A stretch of 64,000 bases of DNA from CAXTPV01 sp965276715 (GCA_965276715.1 OZ255622.1:372001-436000), one strand, 5' to 3'; positions 35,226 through 44,631 are shown, counted from the first letter of the stretch. Program-made: numbers and translations. Notes: generated from the sequence alone by a model not told the origin.

Positions 35226-36557
35226 CTACGCCGCCTCGTCCGGCATCGCGGCAAGCTCCTCGGCCGAGACTTCGCGCTCGGACACCTGCGCCAACTCGAG
35301 GATATAGTCGACGACCTTGTTCTCGTAGATCGGGCCGCGAAGCGTCTCGGCGGCGCGAGGATTGGTGCGGAAGAACTCCATCACCTGTTGCTCCTGTCCA
35401 GGATAGCGACCAGCCTCGGCGCGCATCGACCGGAACATCTCGTCCTGGCCAACCTGGATCGAATTGAGCCGGCCGATCTCGGCGAGCAGCAGGCCCAACT
35501 TCACCCGACGCTCCGCGATCGCCCGGTAATCCGCCTTGAGCGTCTCGTCGTCCTTGTCCCGATCCTCCTCGTCCAGCCGCCCGGCCACCCGATCGGCCTC
35601 GATCCGGGTCCAGATCTGCGTGAATTCGGCCTCCACCATCGACACCGGCGCCTCGAAACCCGTCTGGCCCGCCAGCGCATCGAGCAGATCGCGCTTGATC
35701 CGCAGGCGCGACAATTGCGCGTATTCCTGCGTCATCTGGTCGCGCACGGCGTCGCGAACCCGCCCGATCTCCTCGAAGCCGACGCGCTTGGCCAGGTCGT
35801 CGTCGATCCCGGGAACCACCGACTGCTTGATCGACTTGGCCACGATCTCGAACCGGGCCTGCTTGCCCGCGAGCTCCGCCGCCTGATACTCGGCTGGAAA
35901 CGTGACGTCGATCGTGCGTGTTTCTCCCGCCGACATGCCTGCGAGCTGCTCGGTGAAGCCGGGGATGAAGCCGTCCCCGCCCACCTCGACAGGCGTGTCG
36001 GTGGCAGTGCCCCCCTCGAACGCAACGCCGTCGATCCGGCCGGTGAAGTCCGTGACCAGCACATCGCCGATGACGGCCGGACGGACCTCCTCGACATCCT
36101 CGAGCGTCCTGTTCCGCTTGGCGACCTCCGCGAGCGCCTTGTCGATCGTCTCGTCGCTCGGTGACGCCACGAGTCTGGTCAGCGCGATCGCACCAAGATC
36201 CGGCACCGCGATCTCCGGCAGCAACTCCAACTCGACAGTGAACGCGAGGTCCGCGGCACCGTCCGATCCGCCCTGCAGGTCGACCTTCGGTTGCATCGCC
36301 GGCCGCAATCCGCGATCGCCAAGCAGCTTCTCGGTCGCCTCGCTCATGCTCTGCTCGAGGACCTCCGCCTCGATGGCTGTTCCGTAGCGTTGCCTGACGA
36401 CCGACAACGGTACCTTGCCCGGCCGGAAGCCGGGCAGCTTCAGCCCGTGACCGAGCTCGGCCAGCCGCTTGTCACGCCGCCCTTTCAGCTCGTCGGCAGG
36501 AACGACGACAGAGAAGCCGCGCCGCAGCCCGTCGGTGAGCGTTTCGGTAACCTGCAT
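35226..36557 (-). CDS. tig: trigger factor
   Basis: 443 aa. Ribosome-associated chaperone and peptidyl-prolyl isomerase. The N-terminal ribosome-binding domain carries the tail-signature LPGFRPGKVPLSVVRQRYG (GFRxGKxP), the FKBP-type PPIase core spans about 160-245 (GDVLVTDFTGRIDGVAFEGG), and the helical C-terminal arms follow. The last 40 residues are acidic. The ATG at 36557 is 49 nt from tRNA-Leu upstream; clpP follows 119 nt downstream. Confidence 0.95.
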   Translation of the reverse strand: MQVTETLTDGLRRGFSVVVPADELKGRRDKRLAELGHGLKLPGFRPGKVPLSVVRQRYGTAIEAEVLEQSMSEATEKLLGDRGLRPAMQPKVDLQGGSDGAADLAFTVELELLPEIAVPDLGAIALTRLVASPSDETIDKALAEVAKRNRTLEDVEEVRPAVIGDVLVTDFTGRIDGVAFEGGTATDTPVEVGGDGFIPGFTEQLAGMSAGETRTIDVTFPAEYQAAELAGKQARFEIVAKSIKQSVVPGIDDDLAKRVGFEEIGRVRDAVRDQMTQEYAQLSRLRIKRDLLDALAGQTGFEAPVSMVEAEFTQIWTRIEADRVAGRLDEEDRDKDDETLKADYRAIAERRVKLGLLLAEIGRLNSIQVGQDEMFRSMRAEAGRYPGQEQQVMEFFRTNPRAAETLRGPIYENKVVDYILELAQVSEREVSAEELAAMPDEAA

Positions 36558-36606
36558 GGCAAGGAGCCTTCCACAATCGCTGAGCTAGTTCCGGGGGACG
36601 CGACGC

Positions 36607-36691
<85 letters not shown>

Positions 36692-36707
36692 GGCCAAGCC
36701 GAATGCC

Positions 36708-38177
36708 TTACGTCAGCAACGTTCCGCCTTCAAGTGACCGGCCATCCGCGACCACGCGCCGGGCCGCCTCCATCGCGCCGGGCAGACGCTCGGCCAGATC
36801 CTCCGCGATCAGCCCGTTTCCGGCACGGATCCCGGCCTCGCCGTGCAGCCAGACCGCGGCCGACGCGGCCTCGAACGGCTTCATCCCCTGGGCCAGGAGT
36901 GCGGCGACAATGCCGGCGAGCGTATCGCCTGTCCCGGCGGTCGCCAGCGCGGATGTCGCGTGGGCGTTGATCGTCGCCCGTCCATCGGGCGACGCCACGA
37001 TCGTGTCCGCGCTCTTCATCACCACGACCGCCCCGGTCTCGCGCGCTGCCGACCGGGCCGCCGAAAGCCGGTCCGGGCCCGGTGGTCCGAACACGCGCGC
37101 GAACTCACCTGCGTGCGGCGTGAGCACTGCGGCGCCGCGCAAACCGATCGGAGCACCCGCACACGCGACCAACGCCCCGCCATCGGCCACGACGGACCGG
37201 CCCGCTTTGAACAATGTCGGGAGACAGGCGGTCGCCTCCTCGGGAGACAGGCCCGATCCGCACAGCCAGACATGACGCCGGTCGTCCTCGAGCATCGAGG
37301 CCAGCGAGCCGCGGTCCATGATCAGTCCAGGCTCCCGCCGCTCCAGGCCCGCCGGATCCCACAGCGCGGCGATCCGGACCAGGCCGGCTCCCGCCCGGCG
37401 CGCGGCATTAGCCGCAAGCAGTGCCGCCCCTCCCATCGAGGCGCCCGCGATCACGCTGACGGTGCCGCGCGCATATTTGTGGTCCGATGCTCCTGGCTTC
37501 CGCAGCGGCCAGAGCACCGGCTCGTTGCGCCAAAGCGACGCCTGCCGCCCATCTCCGGCCAGGGCGCCCGAAGGCATTCCGATGTCCGACAGCACGAGCC
37601 GGCCACAAAGCCCGCGCCCGGGATAAAGAAGGTGGCCCGGCTTGAACCGGACGAACGTCACCGTGACGTCGGCTCCTCGCACCGCGCCGCGCGCCTCACC
37701 GGTTCCTCCATCGACACCGCTCGGAACATCGACCGCCAGCACACGCTTGGCGGGCGCCAGGACGTCGCTCACCTTCCCGTCCAGCGGCCGCGCGAGGCCT
37801 GCGCCGAACACCGCATCGACCACCAATCCGGCACGTGCGACCTCCTCGGCCGCGAAAGCCACCGTTGGCCCGCGCCAACGAGCCGCCGCCGCCGCCGCCT
37901 CGCCACCGGGTCGTGGCGCGGCCAGCGCCGCCACCGCGACCGGCCAGCCGCGCGATGCCAGCCTCCGTGCGGCGACGTATCCGTCTCCGCCATTGTGTCC
38001 CGGCCCCACCAGCACAAGCACCCGGCACGGCGGGAAATGACGCATCGCAGCCCGGGCGACCGCCCGGCCGGCATTCTCCATCAGGCTCGTCAGTGCTATC
38101 CACCGGCCGGCAAGGCGATCCACGTCGCTCATCTCGATCGGGGTCAGCAGTTCCAGGCTCGCAGTGCCCGCGACCAT
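36708..38177 (-). CDS. nnr: bifunctional NAD(P)H-hydrate epimerase / ADP-dependent dehydratase
   Basis: 489 aa from ATG 38177 (MVAGTASLELLTPIEM), chosen for GGAGGG 5 nt upstream; earlier in-frame ATGs at 38189 and 38195 have no SD. Repairs hydrated NAD(P)H: the N-terminal YjeF_N epimerase (VLVGPGHNGGDGYVAARRL, VDAVFGAGLARPL, AVDVPSGVDGGTG) and the C-terminal ribokinase-like dehydratase (GASMGGAALLAANAARRAGAGLV, TPHAGEFARVFG, the ATP motif TAGTGDTLAGIVAALLAQG). Overall the length fits fused Nnr proteins (about 490-500 aa). Divergent from the CopD-like gene. Confidence 0.93.
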   Translation of the reverse strand: MVAGTASLELLTPIEMSDVDRLAGRWIALTSLMENAGRAVARAAMRHFPPCRVLVLVGPGHNGGDGYVAARRLASRGWPVAVAALAAPRPGGEAAAAAARWRGPTVAFAAEEVARAGLVVDAVFGAGLARPLDGKVSDVLAPAKRVLAVDVPSGVDGGTGEARGAVRGADVTVTFVRFKPGHLLYPGRGLCGRLVLSDIGMPSGALAGDGRQASLWRNEPVLWPLRKPGASDHKYARGTVSVIAGASMGGAALLAANAARRAGAGLVRIAALWDPAGLERREPGLIMDRGSLASMLEDDRRHVWLCGSGLSPEEATACLPTLFKAGRSVVADGGALVACAGAPIGLRGAAVLTPHAGEFARVFGPPGPDRLSAARSAARETGAVVVMKSADTIVASPDGRATINAHATSALATAGTGDTLAGIVAALLAQGMKPFEAASAAVWLHGEAGIRAGNGLIAEDLAERLPGAMEAARRVVADGRSLEGGTLLT

Positions 38178-38273
38178 TCCGCCCTCCATCCGCATCAGAC
38201 CGTCAACGTGGACCGGACCCGGCGGTTGGACGTAAGGCACACTCCCGGAGCGGCCCGCCAGCAGAACGGAGCG

Positions 38274-38762
38274 ATGACGATGACAATGCCCCAGAACCTC
38301 GCCGGTGCCGATGCGGCATGGGGTGTCGTCCTGGCAGCCCATCTGCTGTGCATGGCAGCCTGGGTCGGGGGTCTCGCCTACACGCTGATCGTGCTCAGCC
38401 CGAGCCTCGGGCTGCTGGATGCGACCCCCCGCATGAGCGTCAATCTCCAATCGCTGCGTCGCTTCTTCCGCCTCGTCTGGATCGTCATGCCGATCAGCCT
38501 GCTGAGCGGCTGGGCCATGCTCGCCGGGAAGGAAGGCGGTTTCTCGCACGCCCCCTGGTATGTGAATGGAATGCAGGGGCTGGCCATTCTCATGGCAGCG
38601 ACCTTCCTCTGGATCTTCTACGGACCCTATCGCCGCTTGCGTCGCGCCATCCGTCCGCAACCACGGGCCCTCGACGCTGTCCGGTCACTGCTGACGACCA
38701 ACCTGGCTCTCGGTTGCGCAACCGTGCTTGTCGCATGCCTCGGTCATTTCCCCGCCTCCTGA
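38274..38762 (+). CDS. CopD-like four-helix membrane protein
   Basis: 162 aa from ATG 38274 with GGAG 5 nt upstream. Four predicted membrane helices: about 15-43, 66-84, 99-114 and 139-155. The first contains AHLLCMAAWVGGLAYTLIV, resembling the CopD (copper-resistance D) domain with its early His and WVGG motif; WYVNGMQGLAILMA follows. Function unknown; copper or haem-related roles have been suggested for relatives. It lies 96 nt from the divergent nnr gene and ends 1 nt before the stop of the convergent GH15 gene. Confidence 0.65.
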   Translation: MTMTMPQNLAGADAAWGVVLAAHLLCMAAWVGGLAYTLIVLSPSLGLLDATPRMSVNLQSLRRFFRLVWIVMPISLLSGWAMLAGKEGGFSHAPWYVNGMQGLAILMAATFLWIFYGPYRRLRRAIRPQPRALDAVRSLLTTNLALGCATVLVACLGHFPAS

Positions 38763-38763
38763 C

Positions 38764-40566
38764 CTACCCGCGCGGCTTCGCCTCCTCACCGAGCGGATCT
38801 GACAGCCGCGCGGCCGTTCCGATCATCGCGGTGTGCGAGAACGCCTGGGGGAAGTTACCGACGAGACGCCCAGCCACGGAGTCGTACTCTTCCGAGAACA
38901 ATCCAAGGTCGTTGCGGAGAGACAACAAACGTTCGAACAGATTGCGTGCCTCCTCCATCCGCCCCTGCAGGGCATAGGCATCCGCCAGCCAGAAGGAGCA
39001 GGCTAGGAACGCTCCCTCGACCCCCTCCAATCCGTCGACACCCCCTTCGGTCCGGTAGCGCAGCACGAAACCGTCCTGCACCAGCTCACGCTCGATCGCC
39101 GAAATCGTCCCGGCGATCCGCGGATCGTCGGCCGGCAGGAACCCGATCGCCGGCAGCAGCAGGAGGCTCGCGTCCAGCCCGTCATTCTCATAGCTCTGCC
39201 TGAAGCTGTTCCTGTCGGGCGAGAATCCCCTCTCGCACACCTCGTCATGGATCTCCTGCCTGATCGCCTTCCAATGCGCGACCGGACCCGGAAGATGAAA
39301 CCGCTCGGCATCCTCGATCGTCCGATCGAAGGCCATCCAGCAGAACGCTTTCGAGGCGACGAAATGCTTCGCACCGCCGCGCACCTCCCACATGCCTTCG
39401 TCGGGCATCCGCCAGACCGTCTCGAGATGCTCCATCAGCCCACGCTGTAACGGCCATCCGGCCTTCGGATCGCGCAGATTGCCGATCCGCGCCTGGTGCA
39501 GCGCCCCGATCACCTCGCCATACACGTCGAGTTGCAGTTGCGCTGACGCCGCGTTGCCCACGCGCACTGGCGCCGCGCCCTGATAGCCGGACAACCAGGG
39601 TACCTCCCATTCCGACAATTGCCGCTCGCCGCCGATGCCATACATGATCTGGATCTGGGCCGGGCTACCGGCCACCGACCGGTGCAGCCAATCCCGCCAG
39701 GCGCGCGCCTCGTCGTAGTAGTTGCCACTCATCAGCGCGAACAGCGTCAATGTCGCGTCCCTTAGCCAGCAGAACCGGTAGTCCCAATTCCGCGCACCGC
39801 CCAGTTGCTCGGGCAGCGAGGTCGTCGCCGCCGCCACGATTCCGCCCGTCTCGTCGAAGGTCAGCGCCTTCAGCGTCAGCAACGACCGTCTGATGGCCGC
39901 CTGATAGTTGCCGCCCAAGCCGGACCGTCCGGCCCATTCGCGCCAGAACTGCTCCGTCGCATCCAGTGATGCGACCGCATCGATCACACCCGGAGCCGAT
40001 CGGTGCGACGCACGCCACGACAGGGTGAACGTGCGGCGTTGACCCGCCTCGACGCTGAAATGCGCCACCGTCCGCATGTGCTTGCCGTGCAGCTTGACGT
40101 CGCCGTGCAAGGCGACCTGCGCGGGACCGGCGATCGCCACAATTCCGTTGCCGTCCCCGATCCGCGTCACCCAGGGGATCGCGCTGCCGTAGTCGAACCG
40201 AAGGCCGACTTCCATCGCCATTGCGACATGGCCCCGCCGTGCCTCGACGATCCTCACCAGCGTCGGATCGTCCGGACCGATCGCCATGAAGTCGATCAGC
40301 GCGACGGTGCCGCTCGCGGTCTCGAACACGGTCTCGAGCACCATGCCGTCATCGCGGTATTGCCGCGTGATCGTCGCGTGGTTGTCGGCCGGTGCGAGCA
40401 GCCACCTTCCATTGTCGTCGTTGCCGAGCAGGGCGGCGAAACACGCAGGACCGTCGAACCGCGGCCAGCACAACCAGTCGATCGATCCGTTCCGGCCGAC
40501 AAGGGCACAACTCCGGCAATCGCCGATCATTCCGTAATCCGCGATGCCAAGAGGAACATACGCCAT
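38764..40566 (-). CDS. glycoside hydrolase family 15 (glucoamylase/trehalase-like) protein
   Basis: 600 aa from ATG 40566 with GAGGT 6 nt upstream. Begins with the GH15 N-terminal pattern LGIADYGMIGDCRSCALVGRNGSIDWLCWPRFD. The (alpha/alpha)6 catalytic domain follows: NWDYRFCWLRDATLTLFAL, the putative general acid Glu in MPDEGMWEVRGG, and the C-terminal SEEYDSVAGRLVGNFPQAFSHTAM with the likely general base Glu. No signal peptide, so it is probably cytosolic and acts on glucans or trehalose; the substrate cannot be read from sequence. Length is typical. Confidence 0.9.
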   Translation of the reverse strand: MAYVPLGIADYGMIGDCRSCALVGRNGSIDWLCWPRFDGPACFAALLGNDDNGRWLLAPADNHATITRQYRDDGMVLETVFETASGTVALIDFMAIGPDDPTLVRIVEARRGHVAMAMEVGLRFDYGSAIPWVTRIGDGNGIVAIAGPAQVALHGDVKLHGKHMRTVAHFSVEAGQRRTFTLSWRASHRSAPGVIDAVASLDATEQFWREWAGRSGLGGNYQAAIRRSLLTLKALTFDETGGIVAAATTSLPEQLGGARNWDYRFCWLRDATLTLFALMSGNYYDEARAWRDWLHRSVAGSPAQIQIMYGIGGERQLSEWEVPWLSGYQGAAPVRVGNAASAQLQLDVYGEVIGALHQARIGNLRDPKAGWPLQRGLMEHLETVWRMPDEGMWEVRGGAKHFVASKAFCWMAFDRTIEDAERFHLPGPVAHWKAIRQEIHDEVCERGFSPDRNSFRQSYENDGLDASLLLLPAIGFLPADDPRIAGTISAIERELVQDGFVLRYRTEGGVDGLEGVEGAFLACSFWLADAYALQGRMEEARNLFERLLSLRNDLGLFSEEYDSVAGRLVGNFPQAFSHTAMIGTAARLSDPLGEEAKPRG

Positions 40567-40666
40567 CGACACCTCGCTCCCTACCCCCGCTCGGTTCGCA
40601 GGCGCCCACAATACGAACGGACGACCGCTCGGTTGCCTCCATTCCCCAGCCCCACCGGCCGCCTGC

Positions 40667-40695
40667 TTGACTTTCGGTCCGGCGATGAAGATATC
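40667..40695 (+). promoter_or_regulatory. possible sigma70-type promoter for the DEAD-box helicase gene
   Basis: TTGACT, 17-nt spacer, then GATATC, 129 nt upstream of the proposed TTG start, in the 257-nt gap between the divergent GH15 and helicase genes. The -35 is good and the -10 is poor; offered only as a candidate. Nothing else was recognised in the gap. Confidence 0.3.
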
Positions 40696-40823
40696 CAGGA
40701 CGCCGAGGGCAGTGGGCCAACCGTGGCGCCGTTGCTCGACCGCGTGCGGTCGCCCGAGGTGCCGGCTTACCAGGCCCCATTCGCCGATCGGTGGGCTGCC
40801 CAGTCGCTGAAATCGAGAGAGTA

Positions 40824-42614
40824 TTGAACGAAACGCGTGCCGCACCGTCTACGGACGACCCTGAGGGCGAACATCCCGTCCATGTCACCGGCGCTGCCGC
40901 TGGAGACACGATCGGCTCCGACACGCCGTCCTCGGATGCCGTGTCATCCTCAGTCGACATCGCCGAGCCGGATGATTTCGAGGAGACGCTGCCAGGCGAC
41001 CCCGCCGATACGGACCACGACGAGATCGACGCGACCGAACCTCCCCGGATCAGCTTTACCGACCTTGGTCTCTCGCCCGAAATCGTTCGTGCCGTCGAGG
41101 AGAAGGGCTACCTCCACCCGACACCGATCCAGGAACAGGCGATCCCTTATGTGCTGATGGGACGCGACGTGCTCGGTGTCGCCCAGACCGGGACTGGCAA
41201 GACCGCGGGCTTCACGCTGCCTCTGCTCGATATCCTGTCCGGATCGCGGGCACGGGCGCGAATGCCACGGAGTCTGATTCTGGAGCCTACCCGTGAGCTC
41301 GCCTTGCAGGTCGCCGAGAATTTTGTCGATTACGGCCGCTATCTGAAGCTCAACCATGCCCTCCTGATCGGTGGCGAGAGCATGTCCGATCAGAAGGAGG
41401 CTCTCGCACGCGGTGTCGACGTCCTGATCGCGACGCCGGGCCGTCTTCTCGATCTCTTCGAACGCGGCGGTCTGCTTCTCAACGACACTCGGGTCCTCGT
41501 CATCGACGAGGCCGACCGAATGCTCGACATGGGCTTCATCCCTGACGTCGAGCGCATCGCGTCCCTGGTCTCACCGCAGCGGCAGACGCTCTTCTTCTCG
41601 GCGACGATGGCACCCGAGATCAAGCGCCTGTCAGACGCGTTCCTGCAGAACCCGAAGCTCATTACGGTTTCGCGGGCCGCGAGCGTGGCCACCACCATCG
41701 AAGCTGGTCTCGCCCTCGTCGACGAGACCGACAAGAGGCGCGCGCTCCGCTCGCTTCTCAATACTCAGGATGTCCAGAACGCGCTGATCTTCTGCAATCG
41801 CAAGCGGGATGTCGACATTCTCGCCAAATCGCTCCAGAAGCACAATTTCTCTGCTGGTGCCCTGCACGGAGACCTGCCTCAACCGGTGCGTTTCGCCACG
41901 CTCGAAGGCTTCAAGGCAGGCGACGTCAGACTTCTGGTCTGCAGCGACGTCGCTGCACGCGGCATCGACATCGGCGGCCTGAGCCACGTCTTCAACTTCG
42001 ATGTTCCCATTCACGCGGAGGACTATGTCCACCGTATCGGGCGGACAGGTCGCGCCGGCCGTACCGGCCACGCCTATACGATTGCCGCTCCCGATGATCG
42101 GATGTTCGTCGACGCGATCGAGAAGCTGACCGGCGCACCCATTCCACGCATGGCCGTCCCTGATGTCGAGACTGCGCATTGGTCGGACATCGACGGACGA
42201 AAGCGTCGTCCGCGCCGCGGGACCAAGCCTCCCGCCAAGGCAACCGCCTCGGCCAGCCCTGCGCCAACGGCGATCACGCGTCCGCCCCGAGCACGGGCCG
42301 AACCCCGGCGGCAACCGCAGGCCCGGCCCGAGACCGTCCCGGCCCGTCCGACAATGCCTTCGACCGCGCGAGAGACCGGGCGGGACATGCCGCGTCGTCC
42401 GGAGGATCTCGGGCCGGCCGTGATCGGCTTCGGTGATTTGACCCCTGGCTTCATGCTCCTTCCCCGGAGGATCGCCGCGGTCATCAGTGAACTCGATCGT
42501 ACCGAGCCTGGCGATCTCGAGGTGGAAACGCCTGACACCCTGACCGAGGACGGGCCGCGACCGGATTTCAGCGGCGAGCACAGCGCCGACAACCCCACCA
42601 TCGACAATCCCTGA
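40824..42614 (+). CDS. DEAD-box ATP-dependent RNA helicase
   Basis: 596 aa from TTG 40824 (GAGAGAG just upstream); a GTG at 40791 would add 11 residues without an SD. All superfamily 2 motifs are present: ISFTDLGLSPEIVRAVEEKGY and Q motif PTPIQEQAIP, AQTGTGKTAG, PTRELALQ, TPGRLLDL, DEADRMLDMGF, SATMAPE, the ARGIDIGG and HRIGRTGRAGR motifs. An acidic N-terminal tail of about 75 residues and a C-terminal basic, Pro/Arg-rich tail (about 450-596) look disordered and may bind RNA. RhlE-like by layout. Its stop context AAT CCC TGA precedes the methyltransferase frame. Confidence 0.93.
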   Translation: MNETRAAPSTDDPEGEHPVHVTGAAAGDTIGSDTPSSDAVSSSVDIAEPDDFEETLPGDPADTDHDEIDATEPPRISFTDLGLSPEIVRAVEEKGYLHPTPIQEQAIPYVLMGRDVLGVAQTGTGKTAGFTLPLLDILSGSRARARMPRSLILEPTRELALQVAENFVDYGRYLKLNHALLIGGESMSDQKEALARGVDVLIATPGRLLDLFERGGLLLNDTRVLVIDEADRMLDMGFIPDVERIASLVSPQRQTLFFSATMAPEIKRLSDAFLQNPKLITVSRAASVATTIEAGLALVDETDKRRALRSLLNTQDVQNALIFCNRKRDVDILAKSLQKHNFSAGALHGDLPQPVRFATLEGFKAGDVRLLVCSDVAARGIDIGGLSHVFNFDVPIHAEDYVHRIGRTGRAGRTGHAYTIAAPDDRMFVDAIEKLTGAPIPRMAVPDVETAHWSDIDGRKRRPRRGTKPPAKATASASPAPTAITRPPRARAEPRRQPQARPETVPARPTMPSTARETGRDMPRRPEDLGPAVIGFGDLTPGFMLLPRRIAAVISELDRTEPGDLEVETPDTLTEDGPRPDFSGEHSADNPTIDNP

Positions 42615-42729
42615 ATCCACCCGCCAGACGATCGAGATCAGTTTTCTCGACGAAGATGCGGACGGGAGCGCCCATAGCGTCGATGGCAATGGACTGATCC
42701 ACGTCCCTCGCACTCTCCCTGGCGAACGT

Positions 42730-43935
42730 GTGCTGGTGTCGACGACCGGCGGCCGATCCGAGGCCCGCCTCGAGATGTTGCTCACCCGCAGCCAGCATCG
42801 GGTGGATCCGATCTGCGCGCTTGCTGCCGATTGCGGCGGGTGCGCGCTGCAGCATCAGGCTCAAGCAGCCAATCTTGCCTGGAAATCCGCCCGTGTCGCC
42901 CGCGCGCTCGAGTTCGCCGGGTTCGACGACCCGGTGATGTCGGTGCCGATCCAGGTCGGCCTGCGTTCGCGGCGGCGCATGGATCTGGGTATCATCCGCG
43001 TCCCCGACGGGCGGATCGAGGTCGGGCTGCACCGTCGCAAGCACCGTGACATCGTCGACATGACCGAATGCCACATCCTCGATCCCGCCCTGTTCGCGCT
43101 GCTGGCGCCGCTCCGGCACAGCCTGCGCTCACTGCAATGCCTGACCAGGGCAGGATCCCTGGTCATGAACCGTCTCGACCACGGGCCCGACCTGCTTCTC
43201 CGCACCGACAGGTCGCCGGGCTCCAACGATCGGATCCGTCTCGCGGCCTTTGCGGCCACCCACGATGTCTGCCGTGTCGCCTGGCAGCATGAACGTGTCG
43301 GCCGTCGGTCGGCGCCCGAAACCGTTGCCCAGCTTGCGCCGGCGAGCGTGATGATGGGGGACCGCCCGGTCGAGCTTCCCTCCGGCGCCTTCCTCCAGGC
43401 GACCGAACAGGGCGAGGCCGCGATCATCGATGCCGTCCTGGCGGGCCTGCCATCGACGCTGCCGACCAGGTCGCGCATCGTCGAATTCTATGCAGGCTGT
43501 GGGACCCTGACCCTGCCGCTGGCGACGGCAGGCCGAGTGCGTGCCTACGAAGGGGACCCCGACGCGGCCGCCGCTCTGATCAGCGCCAGCGGCGGCATGC
43601 GGATCGATGCACGGCGACGGGACCTTGCCCTCAATCCGGTGGCCGCGTCGGAAATCCGCGACGCCGGCGTCATCGTCCTCGATCCGCCCTATGCCGGTGC
43701 TGGTCGCCAAATGGACGAGGTGGTTCGCACACCCGCCGGCACCGTCATCCTCGTCAGTTGCAATCCGGCCGCTCTACGTCGCGAGGCCGGCATCCTCCAG
43801 CAGGCGGGCTTTCAGCATGAACGTTCAACGACGATCGATCAGTTCCTGTTCTCGTCGCGGATCGAGAGCGTGTCCGTCTTCAGACGTGGAAGCTCTCGCC
43901 GCAGCCACACCGTCCCTTCTCGTTCGGGTTCCTGA
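42730..43935 (+). CDS. class I SAM-dependent RNA m5U methyltransferase (RlmD/RumA-like), start unresolved
   Basis: Methylates a uridine in 23S rRNA or tRNA. Fe-S cysteines CALAADCGGC with a downstream TECHIL, SAM motif VEFYAGCGTLTLPLA, DPPYAGAG, the catalytic SCNPAALRREA and the C-terminal TIDQF...HVE-like end are present in 401 aa from GTG 42730. This GTG is the first canonical start, but it has no SD and cuts the TRAM domain in half: the same frame, open from 42544, encodes its first part (IEISFLDEDADGS, then GLIHVPRTLPGERVLVS). True translation must begin at a non-ATG/GTG/TTG codon such as ATT 42565, or by +1 frameshift from the helicase. Its last 56 nt overlap the sufA 3' end on the opposite strand. 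Confidence 0.8.
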   Translation: MLVSTTGGRSEARLEMLLTRSQHRVDPICALAADCGGCALQHQAQAANLAWKSARVARALEFAGFDDPVMSVPIQVGLRSRRRMDLGIIRVPDGRIEVGLHRRKHRDIVDMTECHILDPALFALLAPLRHSLRSLQCLTRAGSLVMNRLDHGPDLLLRTDRSPGSNDRIRLAAFAATHDVCRVAWQHERVGRRSAPETVAQLAPASVMMGDRPVELPSGAFLQATEQGEAAIIDAVLAGLPSTLPTRSRIVEFYAGCGTLTLPLATAGRVRAYEGDPDAAAALISASGGMRIDARRRDLALNPVAASEIRDAGVIVLDPPYAGAGRQMDEVVRTPAGTVILVSCNPAALRREAGILQQAGFQHERSTTIDQFLFSSRIESVSVFRRGSSRRSHTVPSRSGS

Positions 43936-44251
43936 ACGTGAAGCCGGATGTCAGCTGCACGACTTCGTAGTCCATTTCGGTTCCGATCAGGAACAGCGTC
44001 GCCTTTCGATCGACCAGGACGGTGACACCGTTGTCAGTCACCGTCTCGTCTCCGGGACCAGCCCCGTCGACCCAGTCCATGTTGTACGACAAGCCGGAAC
44101 AACCTTTCGTGCCAACCGACACGCGTAGCAGCTTGCCGTTCTGACCGCTCTCGTAGAGCGCCCTCAGCCGTGCGGCGGCAGCATCCGACACCGACATCAA
44201 GGGCGGTAGCGCCCGGCGGATTCGCCCTGGTTCGACCGAAACACTCATCAT
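43880..44251 (-). CDS. sufA: A-type iron-sulfur carrier (HesB/IscA family)
   Basis: 123 aa from ATG 44251 (ATGATG, with GAGGT 2 nt upstream of the second-Met alternative); the open frame upstream is shadow. Delivers Fe-S clusters to apo-proteins. The three conserved Cys are present: TKGCSGLSYNMDW and the C-terminal GRCGCGESFHV. It is the last gene of the SUF operon, 14 nt after sufT. It ends convergent with, and overlapping, the methyltransferase gene. Confidence 0.92.
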   Translation of the reverse strand: MMSVSVEPGRIRRALPPLMSVSDAAAARLRALYESGQNGKLLRVSVGTKGCSGLSYNMDWVDGAGPGDETVTDNGVTVLVDRKATLFLIGTEMDYEVVQLTSGFTFRNPNEKGRCGCGESFHV

Positions 44252-44265
44252 CGACCTCATGACGC

Positions 44266-44631
44266 TCAATACATGTTCAGGGCGAGCCGGGCATCGTCGC
44301 TCATTCGGCTCGGATCCCATGGCGGATCCCACACCGTCTCGACTTCGCAATCGATCACGCCCGACACCGTCATCACCGCGTCGCGAAGCTGCACCGGCAA
44401 CTCCTGCGCACTCGGACAACCGGGCGCGGTCAGCGTCATCTCGACCTTGACGCGCCCATCCTCGTGCAGGTCGATCGCGTAGATCAACCCCAACTCATAG
44501 ATATTGACCGGAATCTCCGGGTCGAACACGGTCGCGATCGCGTTGATCACGTCGTCCTCGCTGATTGCTGGTTCCACGGATCCGTCCGGCGTCCACGTGC
44601 CCACCCGGTCCTGTGCGCCCTGCTCGGTCAT
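44266..44631 (-). CDS. sufT: SUF-linked MIP18/DUF59 protein SufT
   Basis: 121 aa. The MIP18-family core is seen from about residue 25: DVINAIATVFDPEIPVNIYELGLIYAID, VEMTLTAPGCPSAQELP with its conserved Cys, and a C-terminal VWDPPWDPSRMSDDARLALNMY-like end typical of SufT in alphaproteobacteria. Acts as an auxiliary factor in Fe-S maturation. Overlaps sufU by 4 nt and precedes sufA. Confidence 0.92.
   Translation of the reverse strand: MTEQGAQDRVGTWTPDGSVEPAISEDDVINAIATVFDPEIPVNIYELGLIYAIDLHEDGRVKVEMTLTAPGCPSAQELPVQLRDAVMTVSGVIDCEVETVWDPPWDPSRMSDDARLALNMY

Noticed and set aside
40791..40823. GTG 40791 as the start of the DEAD-box helicase
   Set aside because: No SD is visible upstream, while the TTG at 40824 has a purine-rich GAGAGAG just ahead; the choice remains uncertain.
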